A stretch of DNA of 64,000 nucleotides, taken from Protula sp. h YS-2021. Its lineage: Eukaryota > Annelida > Polychaeta > Sabellida > Serpulidae. The notes beneath the pieces were generated by a model. That model worked only from the letters and a program-made list of their open reading frames with translations, searched no databases and was not told where the DNA came from. The stretch covers positions 5,886,095-5,950,094 of the forward strand of contig OX457028.1 in assembly GCA_949752745.1 (NCBI GenBank), written 5' to 3'. Shown here piece by piece: positions 49,062 to 57,739 of the stretch (the stretch's first letter is position 1; the number at the start of each line of letters is the position of its first letter). A program made the position numbers and the translations under genes.

Positions 49062-50430
49062 GACTGGTAGTCGAATTGAATGCTACGATTTGCACTTATT
49101 TCAACAATGTTATCAAATTCAGCATACACTATAACATTGACTGTATTTTGCAAGGCACCAGCAAAATTCATTTCTAGTCGCAAATTCCCATGCTTGATAA
49201 GGGCATAATGATCATCACCATCATAATAAGGTGTTAAGTCAAACGAAAATAAAGCATAACCTCTAGACCAATCTTCCCGTTTTATAATGGAACTTTTCTC
49301 ACCATTCAATTTATCAAACGATTGTAAAGCGTTTCAAAAGCATCAAGATATTTGCCTCGATTTATTTCAAGTTTGAGAGGTTTGGATAGGACTGGTTCAC
49401 TATCCGTGTAAAGTTGCATATAGTTCAGAAAAAAATGATCAAAATTGTATGGATTTCTCAATACTGTTCCAGCAAAGGCTTCATTATGAACCAGTCCAAT
49501 GACAATACGTTTGGGTAATTGGCCTAAAAAGATGTTATCTTTCACAAAAGATTGAAATCCAGCTGGAATAGCTAACACTTTACACTCTTTTCTAGTAATA
49601 ATAAACTTAGCAGGACTTTTCATCAATGCATCCGCATGTCCTAACTGAATACCTGGACTAACCCTCACTTTGCGAATGGTTAAAAACGCATCTCTCACTT
49701 CTACTTGATAACCATTATTTGCAGCCATTAATACACATTCATCTTTTTGTCTATGTAAACGTAATTTCATACTAATACCATTGGGAAGATAGCGATCTTG
49801 CTCAAACAAATCTACCCTTAAACCGCCTGTGATCGTAAACTCACGGCTTTGACGTGTATACAAATAACGATTATGTAAACCATTATTTGCCTGCAGAGCT
49901 ACCTCACCACCATCAACATTTACATGAAAACTTGATACATATCTTTCATGATTAGCTCTTTTCACCTCATGACTATTCATTGACCCGGCAGTATCTTTAT
50001 AGATGAGACGCAGAGAGCGCTCAGAATGGAGACTTTCTTCCGAGTCATGAATGAGATGAGATATGATGCTGGTATAACCATGGGTATTGTTACTATGTGA
50101 TACCAAACGATCATTTAGAAACAATTCAATATTGGACCATAACCCATTAAACAAATCATTGATACATGATACATTATCATCTACATCACTTGGTGTTCCA
50201 TCAGCCTTTACAATAGCGCATACAATATGAAGTCTGCTGTTCTTTAAATCTAGATATTCTTCTGTACTCGCAGGAATGTAGAATTCTATAGGAGCGCCCT
50301 CTCTAATGGTAGTGAGTGGTTGATAGTCCACATTATAACTTTTTTCTACAGCAGTTTGCGTTGGTGGTACGTGAAACCATTCTAATGGAGAAAGGCTACA
50401 TTCACAAGAATTATTATGAATTAAAGACAT
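49058..50430 (-). pseudogene. Capsid-type protein (F54H12.2-like), split by one frameshift
   Basis: Two frames overlap by four bases: 49306-50430 (374 codons) and 49058-49309 (83 codons). The second continues the first in sense and composition (RGYALFSFDLTPYYDGDDHY, then a VYAEFDNIVEI end). This family is known from many animal genomes as F54H12.2-like proteins of Polinton-type elements. I take it as the main capsid candidate (length about 460). The break lies near 49310-49325. The frame starts two bases after the 128-residue gene. A programmed shift is possible but less likely. Confidence 0.75.
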
Positions 50431-50432
50431 GT

Positions 50433-50819
50433 TTAAAAAATATCTTTCTTATATTTTGTTGATGTTATCCGTTTGGCTGCCTTTCGCCTTCTGACAAGTT
50501 TTGCAGGTTGCGCTCTCTTTTGTCCTCCTAACACATCACCAATCACACGTTGTGCTACTCGGCCTGTAACATCTTTCGCGACATCTTTCGCAGCCTTTTT
50601 AAGATGTGGTGCAACGATTTTAGCCCCTGCCTTAAGCAGTGGAATAGCTTTGCGAACCAATGATCCTAATATTGAACCAATACCATCTCCATATTGTATT
50701 CGTGCTCTTTTAAATCCTGGTAATTCTCCGCCCACTTGACGAAGAAAATGGTTGCGATATGCTGACGGATCGTGTCTATATGCTTTCATAATGCTTTTGG
50801 TCGAAAATGAAGTTTGCAT
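50433..50819 (-). CDS. Basic hydrophobic core-like protein (pX/pVI-like)
   Basis: These 128 codons carry a Gly-rich start of an amphipathic helix (GDGIGSILGSLVRKAIPLLK), an Ala/Lys-rich helix (LKKAAKDVAKDV) and a basic tail with KLVRRRKAAKRI. Adenovirus pVI/pX and polinton PX-type proteins have this composition and bind DNA or disrupt membranes; function is inferred by analogy only. The frame overlaps the end of the upstream gene by 34 bases. Confidence 0.6.
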   Translation of the reverse strand: MQTSFSTKSIMKAYRHDPSAYRNHFLRQVGGELPGFKRARIQYGDGIGSILGSLVRKAIPLLKAGAKIVAPHLKKAAKDVAKDVTGRVAQRVIGDVLGGQKRAQPAKLVRRRKAAKRITSTKYKKDIF

Positions 50820-51528
50820 ATCACTTTCCCAGTTTGAAATGACACATTATAACCTGTGTCATCCTTAATATTCGTGTCAAATTTGGATGTGTTTACAGTG
50901 ACGTAATGAGGTTCTTCATAAGTTTTCATAATAATATCACCATCATACCCTTCAATGGGAACAGAACGTAGTAAAGGAACATAATAATCTCCAACTACTT
51001 GTGGCTCACAAATACTACAATACACATAAAGTGTATAAAATCCATGTTTCACATCGGATTGATGTTCAGCAGGACCGGATTCTCTATACCATCTACCGGG
51101 TTTAAATCCTAAAATCTCAGCTAATCCAGTAGAAAAGACAATATCATATTCCTCTTTTAAAATAAAAGAAACTTTTCGACTAATTTTATCATACTTTAAC
51201 CTAATAGGGTTTGCATTAATAGATTTTTGTAATTCTGCATTTATTGCAGTACATATTTCAGGTATGGTTCTGTAGTACATTATGGAATATAAACTGGATA
51301 AAATACATCTGATGATGATGATGATCGATAATGCAGAGTATAGTCTATTCTTGGCCTCATTGTCGTCCATGTGTGTGGGTATTGAATTTCAGCTAAGGCT
51401 ACTTCATATTTTCCGTTCAAATATATTGTACGAGGTAAACGAATTTGATAATTAGACGCCTTATTAGTAGAATAATAGTTCAAACTAGCATTGCTGGGCA
51501 AAGTGACGTAAAAACTTGTTGACTCCAT
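50786..51528 (-). pseudogene. Second capsid-type protein, split by one frameshift
   Basis: The first 82 codons (51280-51528) start FYVTLPSNASLNYYSTNKAS and contain the typical EVALAEIQYPHTW segment. They stop at TAA (51280-51282). The next frame picks up at once (51278-51280 ATG overlaps the stop as TAATG) and runs to 50786. Total about 247 residues. The family is common in Polinton-type elements next to the capsid gene and is a candidate minor capsid or penton protein. The TAATG overlap could in principle allow reinitiation. Confidence 0.65.
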
Positions 51529-51577
51529 GATGACTAAATCGTTTATGTGATGTAGATAGACTGAATGTGTACATACA

Positions 51578-51763
51578 TTATGTCTGGCTCACGTCGTCTT
51601 CACTGTCTCCATGATCTATGTTACTGTCTCCATGATCTATATTACTGTCTACTACTTCTCCTTGACAACAAGCGCTTACACACCTAATTTTTACAGGAAT
51701 AGTATTTTTATTTTCATTGTCTTTACAGCAACACCATAACTGTTTAAACCATGTTAAAAAGTT
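51578..51763 (-). pseudogene. Remnant of a small cysteine-rich protein
   Basis: Sixty-one open codons without an ATG carry cysteine clusters (WCCCKDNEN and CVSACCQGE) and an acidic tail with a 21-bp duplicated segment (VDSNIDHGDSNIDHGDSEDD). It follows the integrase at the point where that gene loses homology, so a deletion may have fused the two. Confidence 0.4.
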
Positions 51764-52206
51764 TTAAATTCAGTTCCTTTATCTGACCTTAGAGTTCACG
51801 GTCTTCGACGTGTTTCATGAAAAATGTTCTGGAAAGCTTGTATGACACTCGTATGTGATTTGTTAGGTATTGGCTGCACCCACAAATATTTCGAAAACAC
51901 ATCAATGACAACTAATAAAAAGCGGGTGTCATCGTTATAAGAGGCTATGTTTCCCATGTCAGCCAAATCAATATCCCACATGTCATCAATACCGCGTGTA
52001 ATGACATGCTGCCTTTTAAACCTATATTTTACAGGTTGTAGTAAACTGAATGCATCTTGATTCTGTAACCATGTCTTCACTTTGGAATGAGTAATTGGTT
52101 GATCATGTTTTTTTTATATGTGATAAAGTTTGTAAGGACCGGCAAATGCACCGGGTTGACCAGGTTTAAAGTAAATATTGGTTAAGTATTCCTTCCACGT
52201 TGACAT
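51757..52206 (-). pseudogene. int: Retroviral-type integrase, disabled
   Basis: The ATG at 52206 opens a reading phase that shows the F54H12.3-type integrase N-terminus (WKEYLTNIYFKPGQPGAF), then a TAA near codon 32 and the core from 52110. The first catalytic Asp is in MWDIDLADMGN, with FLLVVIDVFSKYLWVQPI after it. A TGA follows TRRRP (near 51796), and the phase continues to the SDKGTEF motif with the second Asp. The third acidic residue and the C-terminus are missing. Two stops plus truncation mean this copy cannot make an active integrase. Confidence 0.88.
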
Positions 52207-52322
52207 GTTAACACTAAATGAAAAGCACTTGTACACATACGCTACATTTTATTTCACCTCATACCTCAATCAACATATCTTACATTTTATTTCGTTGTCC
52301 AATAAACACATGTTACAGGTTT

Positions 52323-52679
52323 TTATAAATCAAGTATAGACACAATGGTGTAAATAATTGGCGTCCATTCATCTTCAATGCATACTAACCAACTTCTTAA
52401 TTCATCAAATGTTATAGCATTTAACCCATACTTCTCACAACGTTTGTTGGCATTGTCTAACACTTTATCTAAATGAATATAATATTTAGCTTCATTCCAA
52501 TATGTATAGACACTTGCGAAATGGTAAGTATGTTCTTGACACTCTTCATTTTGACAAGCAGGACATAATAAACATGCAAAATTTTTTACAGCTAATAACA
52601 TTTCTTCACAATATGTTTTTTGCACAATATACTGTTTCAATGTAATGTCCGCCATTATACTGCAATTTACATTAACCAC
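52323..52679 (-). CDS. Unknown element protein with a CxxC pair
   Basis: 118 codons, or 110 from the second Met at 52655. The central part has CLLCPACQNEECQEH, a possible metal-binding cluster, and the C-terminus is LRSWLVCIEDEW. It overlaps the upstream 90-residue gene by 13 bases. No family recognised. The repeated ACATTTTATTTC in the 100 bases downstream is of unknown meaning. Confidence 0.6.
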   Translation of the reverse strand: MVNVNCSIMADITLKQYIVQKTYCEEMLLAVKNFACLLCPACQNEECQEHTYHFASVYTYWNEAKYYIHLDKVLDNANKRCEKYGLNAITFDELRSWLVCIEDEWTPIIYTIVSILDL

Positions 52680-52939
52680 TCACTCACTTCATCAAACAGT
52701 CTTGGATCAAATCGAGCGAAGTGAAATGCTGCTTCCACATCAAAATTCTCAGCTCCGTCAATGTCACCACACTCTTTGATGAAATCCTCGCGTAAGTTTG
52801 ACAAGTTCAGCGCTAAATGAGCAAGTTCCCAATAGATGCTGAAGTGTTGTAGTTGTTGTTGAACAGACCCAAAACGTTCCAGTTCAGTTAACATGTAGTC
52901 CACATACTTCTCCTTAAAACATGTTTCTACATCCATCAT
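52667..52939 (-). CDS. Small acidic protein, member 1 of a three-gene family
   Basis: 90 codons. The pattern CFKEKYVDYMLTELERF, then FIKECGDIDGAENFDVEAAF, matches in spacing the 136-residue protein at 53647 (FKVNYIDYVFSLLPKF, FLRECEDL, YDIESAF). The C-terminus is shorter. Likely an old paralogue. Function unknown; position among the early-looking genes suggests an accessory role. Confidence 0.7.
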   Translation of the reverse strand: MMDVETCFKEKYVDYMLTELERFGSVQQQLQHFSIYWELAHLALNLSNLREDFIKECGDIDGAENFDVEAAFHFARFDPRLFDEVSEWLM

Positions 52940-52992
52940 ACATGTTCATATGGCACGTCTGCACACTATGACGGCTGGCGAGTAAATGATTT

Positions 52993-53241
52993 TCAAAAAG
53001 GTGATGCCGTTAGCGAACCACACTTGATACAGAAGTTGTCTGGTTCACACATCTTACAATTGTACTTGTGACAGTGACAATCATAATCACTGGCATATCC
53101 ACAAGCGCCGCAATATTCACACGTAAGTTCAAGCTGATTTTGCACGTTCATATTCTCCAATCGCACTTCAGCCAGTCTGTCCTTGGATAGTTGCGATACC
53201 TTCATCCGATTATCCTTTAGCAGTTTGACAGGAATTTTCAT
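52993..53241 (-). CDS. Cysteine-rich zinc-ribbon-like protein
   Basis: 82 codons. The C-terminal half has paired cysteines and histidines (CEYCGACGYASDYDCHCH, CKMCEPDNFCIKCG), consistent with one or two zinc ribbons. It overlaps the 3' end of the PC4-like gene by 32 bases. Family not recognised; DNA or protein binding is a guess. Confidence 0.65.
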   Translation of the reverse strand: MKIPVKLLKDNRMKVSQLSKDRLAEVRLENMNVQNQLELTCEYCGACGYASDYDCHCHKYNCKMCEPDNFCIKCGSLTASPF

Positions 53242-53608
53242 GGCATTCCGTACATGCCAATAAGGTTGAGGTTATGCTCTCGATTTCCTGAAGCAATGTC
53301 TCCCATTCACCGTCATTCATGTTGATGTAACGCGTATATTCTTTCCCTTCAAACAGCGATGTGCGCACAAAACTCACATAGCGCATGTCTTGGTATGAAA
53401 TGACTTCAAGCCACTTCGTTTCTGTTAAGTACAGTTTGAAGCCAATGTTGCGTAATCTTGTCAAGTTCTGCAACACAATCTTTCACAAGGATGGTGATAA
53501 AGCAAGCCATCTCTCTCCACGTGTGATGCGAAGAAATGGCCCAAATTCTCCATGCTCCACAGTAATGGTTAAGTTAGCACTAATTTTAAAGCTGCTTGTC
53601 TTCTCCAT
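53210..53608 (-). pseudogene. Second PC4-like protein, interrupted by a stop
   Basis: The ATG at 53608 lies 35 bases after a TATA box. The frame shows GPFLRITRGERWLALSPSL, then a TGA at about codon 42, then continues in the same phase to 53210 with MRYVSFVRTSLFEGKEYTRY and a helix (DGEWETLLQEI). Both halves resemble PC4-type strand and helix patterns, so the protein may hold two such units. The remaining 3' part ends in cysteines and histidines. The stop probably inactivates this copy. Confidence 0.65.
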
Positions 53609-53642
53609 GGCTGCACAATGTAATGATGACTTTAAGTTCACT

Positions 53643-53651
53643 CCTTTTATA
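53643..53651 (-). promoter_or_regulatory. TATA box of the minus-strand PC4-like gene
   Basis: TATAAAAGG on the minus strand, 35 bases before the ATG at 53608. It overlaps the very end of the upstream 136-residue gene. Confidence 0.75.
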
Positions 53652-54057
53652 CCCAACTATCTGCTGAGCCAGCTCCCTTTTCAAACAACTTGCAAAGCTT
53701 TGAATTCACTTCAACTCGTCCATGGTTGAATCGAACAAGGTCTGATACATTCGTTGCCAATGGAACGTCGTCATCATAATGTAAAATAATTCTATAAGCT
53801 ACATCTAACATGAGTTCAGCTTCCCAAATTGTATTGGCGTTGATAAATGCCGATTCAATGTCATAGGTGTTTCCTGGTAAATTCAGGTCTTCACATTCCC
53901 TCAGAAATGAGTGGATGAAACGATCTCTTGGAATGGCCTTTCCAACATCTTCCCAATGTAAATGCAAATTCTTCACTTGTAAAATGCAATCCCGTTCGAA
54001 TTTAGGAAGTAATGAAAACACATAGTCAATATAGTTTACTTTGAACACATCATCCAT
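53647..54057 (-). CDS. Small acidic protein, member 2 of a three-gene family
   Basis: 136 intact codons (MDDVFKVNYIDYVFSLLPKF start, NSKLCKLFEKG near the end). It is the full-length member of the family; the next gene to the right is a near copy. A TATA box lies 48 bases upstream. Family and function not recognised. The duplicates suggest adaptive change or dosage, as seen for accessory genes near virus-like element ends (inference). Confidence 0.75.
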   Translation of the reverse strand: MDDVFKVNYIDYVFSLLPKFERDCILQVKNLHLHWEDVGKAIPRDRFIHSFLRECEDLNLPGNTYDIESAFINANTIWEAELMLDVAYRIILHYDDDVPLATNVSDLVRFNHGRVEVNSKLCKLFEKGAGSADSWV

Positions 54058-54104
54058 AGTCTCTGCACATCTGTCTAAAATGTACTAATACCTTTGAGGT
54101 CCGT

Positions 54105-54113
54105 TCTTTTATA
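54105..54113 (-). promoter_or_regulatory. TATA box of the 136-residue gene
   Basis: TATAAAAGA on the minus strand, about 48 bases before the ATG at 54057. The following bases repeat those after the 53643 TATA box because the genes are tandem copies. Confidence 0.7.
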
Positions 54114-54546
54114 CCCAACCATCTGCTGAATCAAGCTTTTCAAACTTCTTGCAAAGCTTTGAATTCACTTCAACTCGTCCATGGTTGAACCGAACAAGGT
54201 CTGATACATTCGTCGTCAATGGAACATCATCATCATAAAGTAAACTGATTCTTCCAGCTACAACTAACATGAGCTCCACTGCCCAAATTGTATTCACGTT
54301 GATAAATGCTGAATCAATGTCATAAGTTGATATGATAAATGTTAAATCAATGTCATAAGTTGATAGTATATGTAGATCTTCACAGTCACGTAGAAACGAG
54401 TCGATGAAACAATCACTTGGAATAGTCTTTCCGACAGCTTCCCAATGCAGATGTAAATTCTTCACTTGCTGCATCCAATCCCATTCAAAAGTAGGAAGCT
54501 TTGAAAACACATAGTTAGTTTAATTCACTTTGAAAACGTCGTCCAT
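54109..54546 (-). pseudogene. Small acidic protein, member 3: disrupted near copy of member 2
   Basis: The ATG at 54546 opens with the same residues as member 2, then a TAA occurs at codon 9 where member 2 has Tyr. The phase continues to 54109 with LQ/QQVKNLHLHWE-type similarity, VSDLVRFNHGRVEVNSKLCK and a GWV end. It also holds an internal tandem duplication of a STYDID segment. An upstream in-frame ATG exists (about 54578), but the stop remains. Confidence 0.8.
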
Positions 54547-54668
54547 TGTCATACATCTGTCAAGAAGTAATGCTGACATTGTGAAGTATTTTCTCGTCGC
54601 ACAATCTCCACTTGTTGACTTGTTGACAGAATGTATTACTAGTTGACTAGTTGACATGTTTCACTCAT

Positions 54669-54677
54669 GCTTTTATA
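54669..54677 (-). promoter_or_regulatory. TATA box upstream of member 3
   Basis: TATAAAAGC on the minus strand, about 125 bases before the family ATG, or about 90 before the upstream in-frame ATG. It is the rightmost promoter-like site of the element. Confidence 0.6.
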
Positions 54678-54849
54678 CTACTTCCATGTAATCAAAATAT
54701 GGTGTGTAACTTGTTCAAAAATTGTTAAAATTGCTGACTCAGCAGAATTTTACTTGTGTATATGAATGTCTCACTTACAGTTGTACTGCTGTACAGCAGA
54801 GACATCTGACGGTGAAGTTAAATAGTATTCATCCGCGAAATAGCACAGG

Positions 54850-55225
54850 AAATAACTGAATCAAATGGTGAAATTTTCATTGAAATCGATCAACTATAGC
54901 TAAAGTTATCCCAATTTTTTTTACAAAGTTTAAATGGCGGTAAAAATGCATACAGCCACCTGCACAACTAGCCCATGATCACTTTATAACAAAAGTTTAC
55001 ATAAACCTGAATAAAATGGTGAAATTTTCATAGAAATCGGTTAAGTATAACAAAAGTTATCCCAGTTTTAAGTTAAAATGGTTACATGCTATAAATATGT
55101 ATACGGCGAGCTGCGCAAGTAGCCCATGACTATTTTATAACAAAACTTTACATAACACTGAATAAAATGGTGAAATTTTCATACAAATTAGTCAACTATA
55201 ACGAAAGTTATCGCAATTTTAAGTA
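54850..55225. repeat. Subterminal tandem repeat, about 148-bp period
   Basis: TGGTGAAATTTTCAT recurs near 54868, 55018 and 55169, followed by AGTTATC, and preceded in two copies by TTTATAACAAAA. About 2.5 diverged copies, just inside the right inverted repeat. I did not find it near the left end. No coding sequence was found from 54680 to here. Confidence 0.85.
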
Positions 55226-55227
55226 AG

Positions 55228-55782
55228 TGGGGGGTCATGAAAACCAAAGTTGCTTAGAATCGTCTGAAACGGATAACTATGCTGAAATCACAAAATTTTC
55301 TCAGTCCTGGGGGGGAGGGGGTCCTCAAAACCGAAGTTGTTCAGAATCGTCTGAAATGGATAACTATGCTGAAATCGCAAAATTTTCTTAGCCCGGGGGC
55401 GGGGGGTCCTCAAAACCGAAGTTGTTCAGAATCGTCTGAAACGGATAACTATGCTGAAATCGCAAAATTTGCTAAGCCCGGGGGGGGGGGGGGGGGTTCT
55501 CAAAACCAAAGTTGCTTAGAATGGTCTGAAACGGATAACTATGCTGAAATCGCAAAAATTTTCTTAGCCGGGGGGGGGGGTCCTCAAAACCGAAGTTGTT
55601 CAGAATCGTCTGAAACATATAACCATGCTGAAATCACAAAATTTTCTTAGCCCGGGAGGGGGGGGGTCCTCAAATTTTCTTTGCCCTAGGGGGGGGTCCT
55701 CAAAATTTCTTAGCCCTAGGGGGGTCCTCAGTCGACCCCGGGGGGGGGGGGGCTGTGGTAGAACTGTCATTTCCCTACTACT
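55228..55782 (-). repeat. Right terminal inverted repeat with about five 85-90-bp units
   Basis: Units begin near 55235, 55321, 55406, 55496 and 55580. Each contains AACC(A/G)AAGTTG, an AGAATCGTCTGAAAC-type stretch, TATGCTGAAATC and a G-run of 9 to 18 bases. They are followed by shorter units near 55666-55740. G-run length explains most of the period variation. Reading frames across it are artefacts. Confidence 0.92.
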
Positions 55783-55788
55783 GTTACG
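55783..55788. repeat. Target-site duplication, right (GTTACG)
   Basis: GTTACG directly follows the CCCTACTACT terminus and matches the left flank exactly. Confidence 0.92.
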
Positions 55789-57675
55789 ATGGCTCAGAAT
55801 AGTTTCTATTTCTTTTGTTTCAGTGTCATTGATAGATAGGATTTGTTGTTGGCACATGAAACTCTCCAGGAGGCGGACAGATACGGGTCTAATTGGCTAC
55901 AAATTAATTTAAGTGTTAAAATGAGGCAACAGTGACATTGGAAATACGATGTGGCCGAACAAACCTAAAGCCGACGTCGTTCGAAAACCGCGAATAGAAC
56001 ATACAAAATTCCACGTATTTAAAATCAAACAATAAAACCATTATTTTCTGTCGCCAGTAAGATAATTGAGATGACGTCATATATTTTAAGACACACATAT
56101 TGGAAATTTCCCGATCTTGATGTTAAATTACTTTTTGAATATATAAAGTTACGATTTTTATACGTTCATGATGCTGTTTGCTTTAACTTCTTTAAGGTAT
56201 AAAGATATATATGAACATCCAGTTAGTGCTCAGATGCACAGTTTAAATAAAGAACATAACATCTGTTACGTACAGAAGCACAAAACCAAAACGGTCTATA
56301 AAGTTCAACCTTCAAAATGCATCGTGACCAATCTGTAGACCAAAGGGTTGGTTACTGGATCAATTGAATTAATATGCCTACATAGACGTTATTTATTATC
56401 TCTGTTGAATTTATGTATTATTCCGTTGTTTATGAATATCATATACATCGTATTCCTGTAAGCCAACGTTTTCCACCCATAAATGATTCCTTTTGATTTC
56501 TAGGTTAATGCTTAGGTTGTGAGGCGTTAACAGACACATCTAGAATAAATCTTTAGTAGTAATCTTCAGAACAAGTGTGTCATACCTGTCACTTCAGAAA
56601 GAAGATTTCTGCCCAACTAACCGCACTAAATGCGTTAAACATTGAGGATATTGTACTGTGAACATATTCATGAGTATTACATATACTGAAATACTGAAGG
56701 CATGGAATGCCCTATTCACATTTATTAGGCCATCAATGGCAATAATCTGTAATGAAATTTTGATATCTCTAAATGTATTTTGATTGCGAAAAATAAGTCT
56801 TGGATCAATAAATAATTAGAGATACCCAAAAATATTTTTTCTTATCGAAAATGGTTGATCATTTCTAAAATTATTTTTTTAGATAAAAATTCAATTCTTG
56901 ATAGCACAAATGAATATTTGATAACAACATCTCAATTTTGAGCTCAATAATTTATTGGCCTGTTACTGGTATCAAGACTTTATTTTAGTTAACATTATGT
57001 CAGTGTGAGGCTTTTTTAAATGTGTATTTTGAATTCAGCAAATAATTTTTTATCTCAAAAATTAACTTTTGATATTAAACTCTATTTTTGCATCCTAAAT
57101 TCAGAAGCAAACATCTATGAATTAAATGATGATCTTTTACTCTATACAAAATCTTTCTTTTAAATTATACTGCACAAAAATGAGCATTTCTTGAGCTCTT
57201 ATTATTGATATCAATAGTGAAATTTTTCTTCTCAAAAATTTTATATAAATGCAGATTTTTAAGTTTGCATAATTGATTTATTTATCGAAAAATGGATCTT
57301 GCCATCTGAAATACAATTATTGCTGGCAAAATATAGATTAATGAGACCTACATTGATTTAGTGATATCTTTAATAATATATTTCGATATCAAAAATTAGC
57401 ATTAAATCTTAAAATGGCATTCCATAGCATTGCACAAATTTCAATACCGAATTATTTTAAGTTCAGCAGAGCCTTACGTAAATAAATGGTAGAAAAAATA
57501 TGGGTGCAGTATTTTCAAACACATATTGTCTTCTTTCAAGCACATTTTGAAGATATTAGTTGTTCTTTTGTTTTTTTGTTTTTTTTGTCTTAAAGGAAGA
57601 CGAGAAAACTCGATCTAAAACAAGTTAAAAGTTTCTAATTTGTGAACATTTGAACAAAGTTGCTCATAAACTTAC
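55789..57675. other. AT-rich non-coding stretch
   Basis: No supported gene. From about 56740 to 57420 the sequence is made of degenerate short A/T-run units, many with a TTTTGATATC(A)AAAA-like core (for example near 57065-57085 and 57378-57400), perhaps an old satellite. The sequence 55800-56740 shows nothing notable. Confidence 0.5.
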
Positions 57676-57739
57676 TAGCAATAATAAGGCCAATGAAACC
57701 CCAAACCCCATCTGCATAACCCATAATGAGTCGCTCCAA
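57676..57739 (-). CDS. SLC5-like late exon (candidate)
   Basis: 64 nt between a GCTTAG acceptor and a GTAAGT donor. In one phase it reads LERLIMGYADGVWGFIGLII, which resembles the stretch before a late helix of SLC5 proteins. Short and low in information. Confidence 0.3.

Larger units (their letters stand above)
43700..55782. mobile_element. Polinton/Maverick-type DNA element, 12,083 bp, with target-site duplication
   Basis: The ends are inverted copies starting AGTAGTAGGGAAATGACAG, and the insertion is flanked on both sides by GTTACG (43694-43699 and 55783-55788), a 6-bp duplication as known for Polintons. Inside are a protein-primed family B DNA polymerase, an integrase of the retroviral type, an adenain-like protease, capsid-type proteins and small accessory proteins. 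Two gene sets converge near 48.2-48.6 kb. Many genes carry single stops or frameshifts, and no packaging ATPase with a Walker motif was found, so this copy is probably not autonomous. Related to virus-like elements (polintoviruses, adintoviruses). Confidence 0.95.
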
